From Nymphaea colorata (taxonomy: Eukaryota > Streptophyta > Magnoliopsida > Nymphaeales > Nymphaeaceae), in contig NC_045147.1 of NCBI RefSeq assembly GCF_008831285.2, positions 14,424,854-14,488,853 on the forward strand: a DNA stretch of 64,000 nt. The letters are read 5' to 3'. Position numbers and translations under genes: made by a program. Of this stretch, positions 60,959-64,000 are shown piece after piece (positions within the stretch are counted from its first letter, which is position 1; the number at the start of each line of letters is the position of its first letter). Below the pieces are notes generated by a model, which had not been told where the DNA came from, did not search any database, and was given only the letters and a program-made list of their open reading frames with translations.

Positions 60959-63900
60959 GTTCGTTGTCTTTTCTGTGATGTTGGGCCTGAAAATTGTCAT
61001 TTGATATTGCTTGACATGCGATTTTTGTTAGCTAAACATATGTGCAAGTAATGACTTCAGGTAACAATCCTCACTTGACTTGGATCTGCTGGGTCCTAAA
61101 TGTCTTACACATTGATAGTAGCAAAATGGTATTCTAGAAAATAAAATCCAAACTTTAATATATTAAGTCAGAACTTACGTTGTGTTGGGGATGCATGCTG
61201 GATTGCTGGGTATGATGTGATTAGTGGTACTATAGGTTAGTATGCCTAATGCATGCCTGCGTGCTCTGTGCTATGCCATGAAGTCAAATAGCTAAATATC
61301 CTCAAGGACATATCAATGTGGTTGGAGGTCGTCCCTGGCAAATGTCATACCTAATTGCATACCTATAATTATATCTGTGCAGAATAGCAGGACTCTTCAT
61401 TATATATATGTGTGTGTGTGAATGTGTAAAGCAAATTGTTCTTTGTCACAAGTGTTCACATTATTTAAACCATGATAATGATCCAGGTGATTTGACTCAG
61501 GTGCGGTGACTTTTTTGACGAGTCCATGTTACTTAGACTATCACAATGATCCATGTCTGATTTCATTGCTTGTATTTTCCAACTGGTCAGGCGTGTTAGG
61601 ATCACCTTGCCTATCAGAGACCAGTTGCTTGCCTTACACGATATAAGAAAGCGTAAACAATTGTTCTTGTGTCTCTTTGTTGCATAAGGTTGTCTACTTT
61701 GATATGAACTAGACTTGACTGTTCTTCGTGTGGCTCTTTGTTGCAAAAGCTTGTTCATTTTGTTTCTTGTCTAGTTTGCTGGAATTTCTGTTAATAATTT
61801 GAAAGGGGGAAAAGGAAAAAAGACAAGTGGGGGCTATATATGAAGGCAAGCTGTTCACTCAGCGCAGTTCTAATAAAAGTAGTTTGAACAGGTATAGGAA
61901 GTCCCCTCAATTGTTTCACTTGCAGGTACAATTAGCAGAACAGGTTGTCTCCTTTACACCCTTATAAACGTTAAAAGGATAACATGCCCTTCAATTTGTT
62001 TTTTATTTTTAGGACAGTCATGATCTTCCGAACCAATTTTCAAGATCTCACATGTTTGATTTATGCTAGTCTTTTTCTTGGTCTATTGCTGCTTTTGGTT
62101 TAAGTGAATTTTTTAAGGCATTGTAAATTTTCGGTACTCTTTCCAAAAGGTTTGAATTTTTTAAATTGACTCTTTTGATCATGTGGAAGATTTTGATAAA
62201 AACTAGATATACCTAACAAATAAATTTATATGCGTTGAATCTTTATTCCCACACTCTTCCATAGATGAAAACCAAGGTCCAGAATGACAACATTGAAATT
62301 GCAGATATACTAAGCATTTTCTAGGACTGAGTTAACTCAAGGGCTATCTCAAATCCAAAGAAAGTTTCCTGACCCTATTCTAGTTGAGTTATTGCCTTCC
62401 AAGCAAGTCTCTAGGCAGTCTTATGTTCCTCGATCTATTGTAAAATCATCAAAATGACCCTTGAACATAGGACCCGGAAGTGACAAATATGAGGGTGTGG
62501 AAGGCTATGTCACCTGAGTACGGGGTGCGGGATGCGGCAAATCCCAAAAAAATTTCAGTGGGGGTGTGTGGATATATATACATATATAAATTACTCTATA
62601 GATAATACTTTTTAAGATCTAATCAATAAATGTAATCATAAAAATGTCAGATACTCAAAATGCAGCCATGGTCTTATCCTTTTCCAATCTACCCATTTTC
62701 CTACATGTGCAGACAGTGTATTGCACGGCTGCTAGATAATTCTTGCTGTAAACAATGAGCAGTTGATAATTGTAAAGCAAAAACTAAAGCCAGCGTTCGG
62801 TGAAATTGAATAGTAAAACTGTAAAACAAAAAAAGTTATGTGGAATTAACTAATAACTGACATATAACTAAGAACAACATTCCTCAACAGAAAAAGCATG
62901 GCTCGGACAGCAGAGAAGTACTGAAATAGATTAACAAATAACATTATAACAACTGAACGAAATAAAGAAGCAAAAGAAGGTAAGATAACTCAATGAAAAA
63001 CAAATAACAATGAAAAAGTGAAAAAAGCAGAACAGCATGCACAAATTGGGGCAAATCAGTAGGAAATAGGCCAACACAGAAAAAAGAAAAGAAAAGAAAA
63101 CGAAATGAAGACGATATTAAGCATGAAAACATTCATAAGAAACAAACAAAAAAACATGAAAGATTTGTAAAACACAAACCCAGTTACCCAAAGTTGAAAT
63201 CACTGATTTAAGCTGCCGTCACTGATTAATGCTTACCGCCACGTGCGCCGGTCTTCGTCGAATGCCTTAACTCTTATTGAATGAAGGCCCAGCACTGGAA
63301 AAATCTGCTGCTCGCCGAAGATAGGGCACTCAGAAGTCGAAGATGGAGGGGGGAGGTGCTCACTGCCCATGTGTGAAAGGGTTAAACCTAATCGCGTGAG
63401 CCTTTTAAAACTTCAAACGTAAGCGAAAAAAGTGGACAGGATTGTCCTCGATGCATGCTGACCACACCGACTTGTCGTTGACATGAGTCGGGTGCGTGCC
63501 AAAAAATGGTCAAACTTAGACACGCCGGCTGACCACACTGGACTCGTTTGGAGCCGCGTCGGAGGTGAAACTGTACCCACACCTGCACGTGCGGTGTCGA
63601 CGCGCGTGCGGGTGCCTAACACATGCATTCAGGTGACTTAGGTGGAAGGGTAGTTGTAAGGTGGAAGCAGCAATCTTTATCATCCAGATCTTTTGAGTCT
63701 GTGGTTAAGGCAATTCACAAGGGCCTGGACTTTAAGGAGATAATCCTGTATATGCCTAAATCTCTGGACACACTAGAGTGGATAGTTGGAGAAAAAAGGT
63801 TATCAAAAACATATTATTTTTCCTAGTTTTCCTCAGTTCCAGTTTCCCCCCCAAAGTGGAGAACCCTGTACCACTTTGGTGATTGATTAAGAGCTTGGAA

Positions 63901-64000
63901 AAGGTTGTGCAAAATTTTGGAAGCCTTAAACAATAAGGCTACATTTGTTTCATCCAGGGGAACCTCAAATCAGCACTGGGTGAAGTCAACAGTTTGAAAG
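60959..64000 (+). other. VAC14 intron 18, continuing past the window edge
   Basis: I searched by eye for the next expected exon (family sequence begins QSAAFKxLRTRL) and did not find it, so the intron is at least 3.0 kb. 62488-62580 and 63400-63630 carry GC-rich gtgcgggtgc-type words of a dispersed repeat that may be the two ends of one element. A 67-codon ORF at 63623-63826 lies at its right edge. Confidence 0.5.
63623..63826 (+). other. Unrecognised 67-codon ORF inside VAC14 intron 18
   Basis: Starts MHSGDLGGRVVVRWKQQ and ends in a stop at 63824-63826. Its composition is protein-like (RSFESVVKAIHKGLDFKEI) and not low complexity, so it may be a fragment of a mobile-element protein or of a captured gene. 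I recognise no family. The same strand also has a possible acceptor (ttcag) just before GTGACTTAGG. Confidence 0.25.

Noticed and set aside
1..64000. A CRISPR array, operon-type defence system or other bacterial system
   Set aside because: The window is plant nuclear DNA with introns and microsatellites; tandem repeats seen are short and lack regular spacers.

Overview
This is nuclear DNA of a flowering plant. Genes have many introns with GT-AG borders and lie far apart in AT-rich sequence, with long (TA)n microsatellites, small inverted-repeat elements resembling MITEs, and decayed pieces of plastid DNA. Every protein family seen is a plant family. I cannot name the species from the sequence alone. 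No intact retrotransposon, CRISPR array, canonical tRNA gene or prokaryote-like operon is visible.

Layout. 2499-5759 (-): an LRR receptor-like protein with at least two frameshifts, best read as a pseudogene. 8907-12674 (+): a six-exon RanBP2-type zinc-finger protein of the organelle zinc finger (OZ/VAR3) family. 13046-14525 (+): a two-exon 2-oxoglutarate/Fe(II) dioxygenase of the ACC-oxidase-homolog group, starting only 371 bp after the zinc-finger gene. 16453-18851 (-): a five-exon Nudix hydrolase of the plant NUDT12/13/16 type. 18852-37516 is an 18.7-kb gene-poor stretch with a SINE candidate, several MITE-like elements, an ndhH fragment and a 582-bp plastid 23S rRNA fragment lying inside a fold-back element. 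37517-41984 (-): a five-exon L-ascorbate oxidase. 45635-46830: a broken partial copy of VAC14. 50254-60958 and beyond (+): the VAC14 gene, 18 exons seen, with its 3' end outside the window.

Exon chains for the zinc-finger protein, dioxygenase, Nudix hydrolase, ascorbate oxidase and VAC14 were built by hand from open frames, splice dinucleotides and family similarity. In each case the exon lengths add up to an open frame, which supports the models. As usual for a plant genome the genes are unrelated neighbours: organelle RNA processing, oxidative specialised metabolism, nucleotide or inositol-phosphate hydrolysis, apoplastic redox, and PI(3,5)P2 control on endosomes and vacuole.

The most unusual points are the ascorbate oxidase, which has Asp in place of a type-1 copper His ligand and carries ten consecutive Met-x-x triplets; the plastid 23S fragment inserted in a palindrome next to a copied piece of flanking DNA; and VAC14, which has a degraded upstream copy, one GC-AG intron and one 90-nt stop-free intron.
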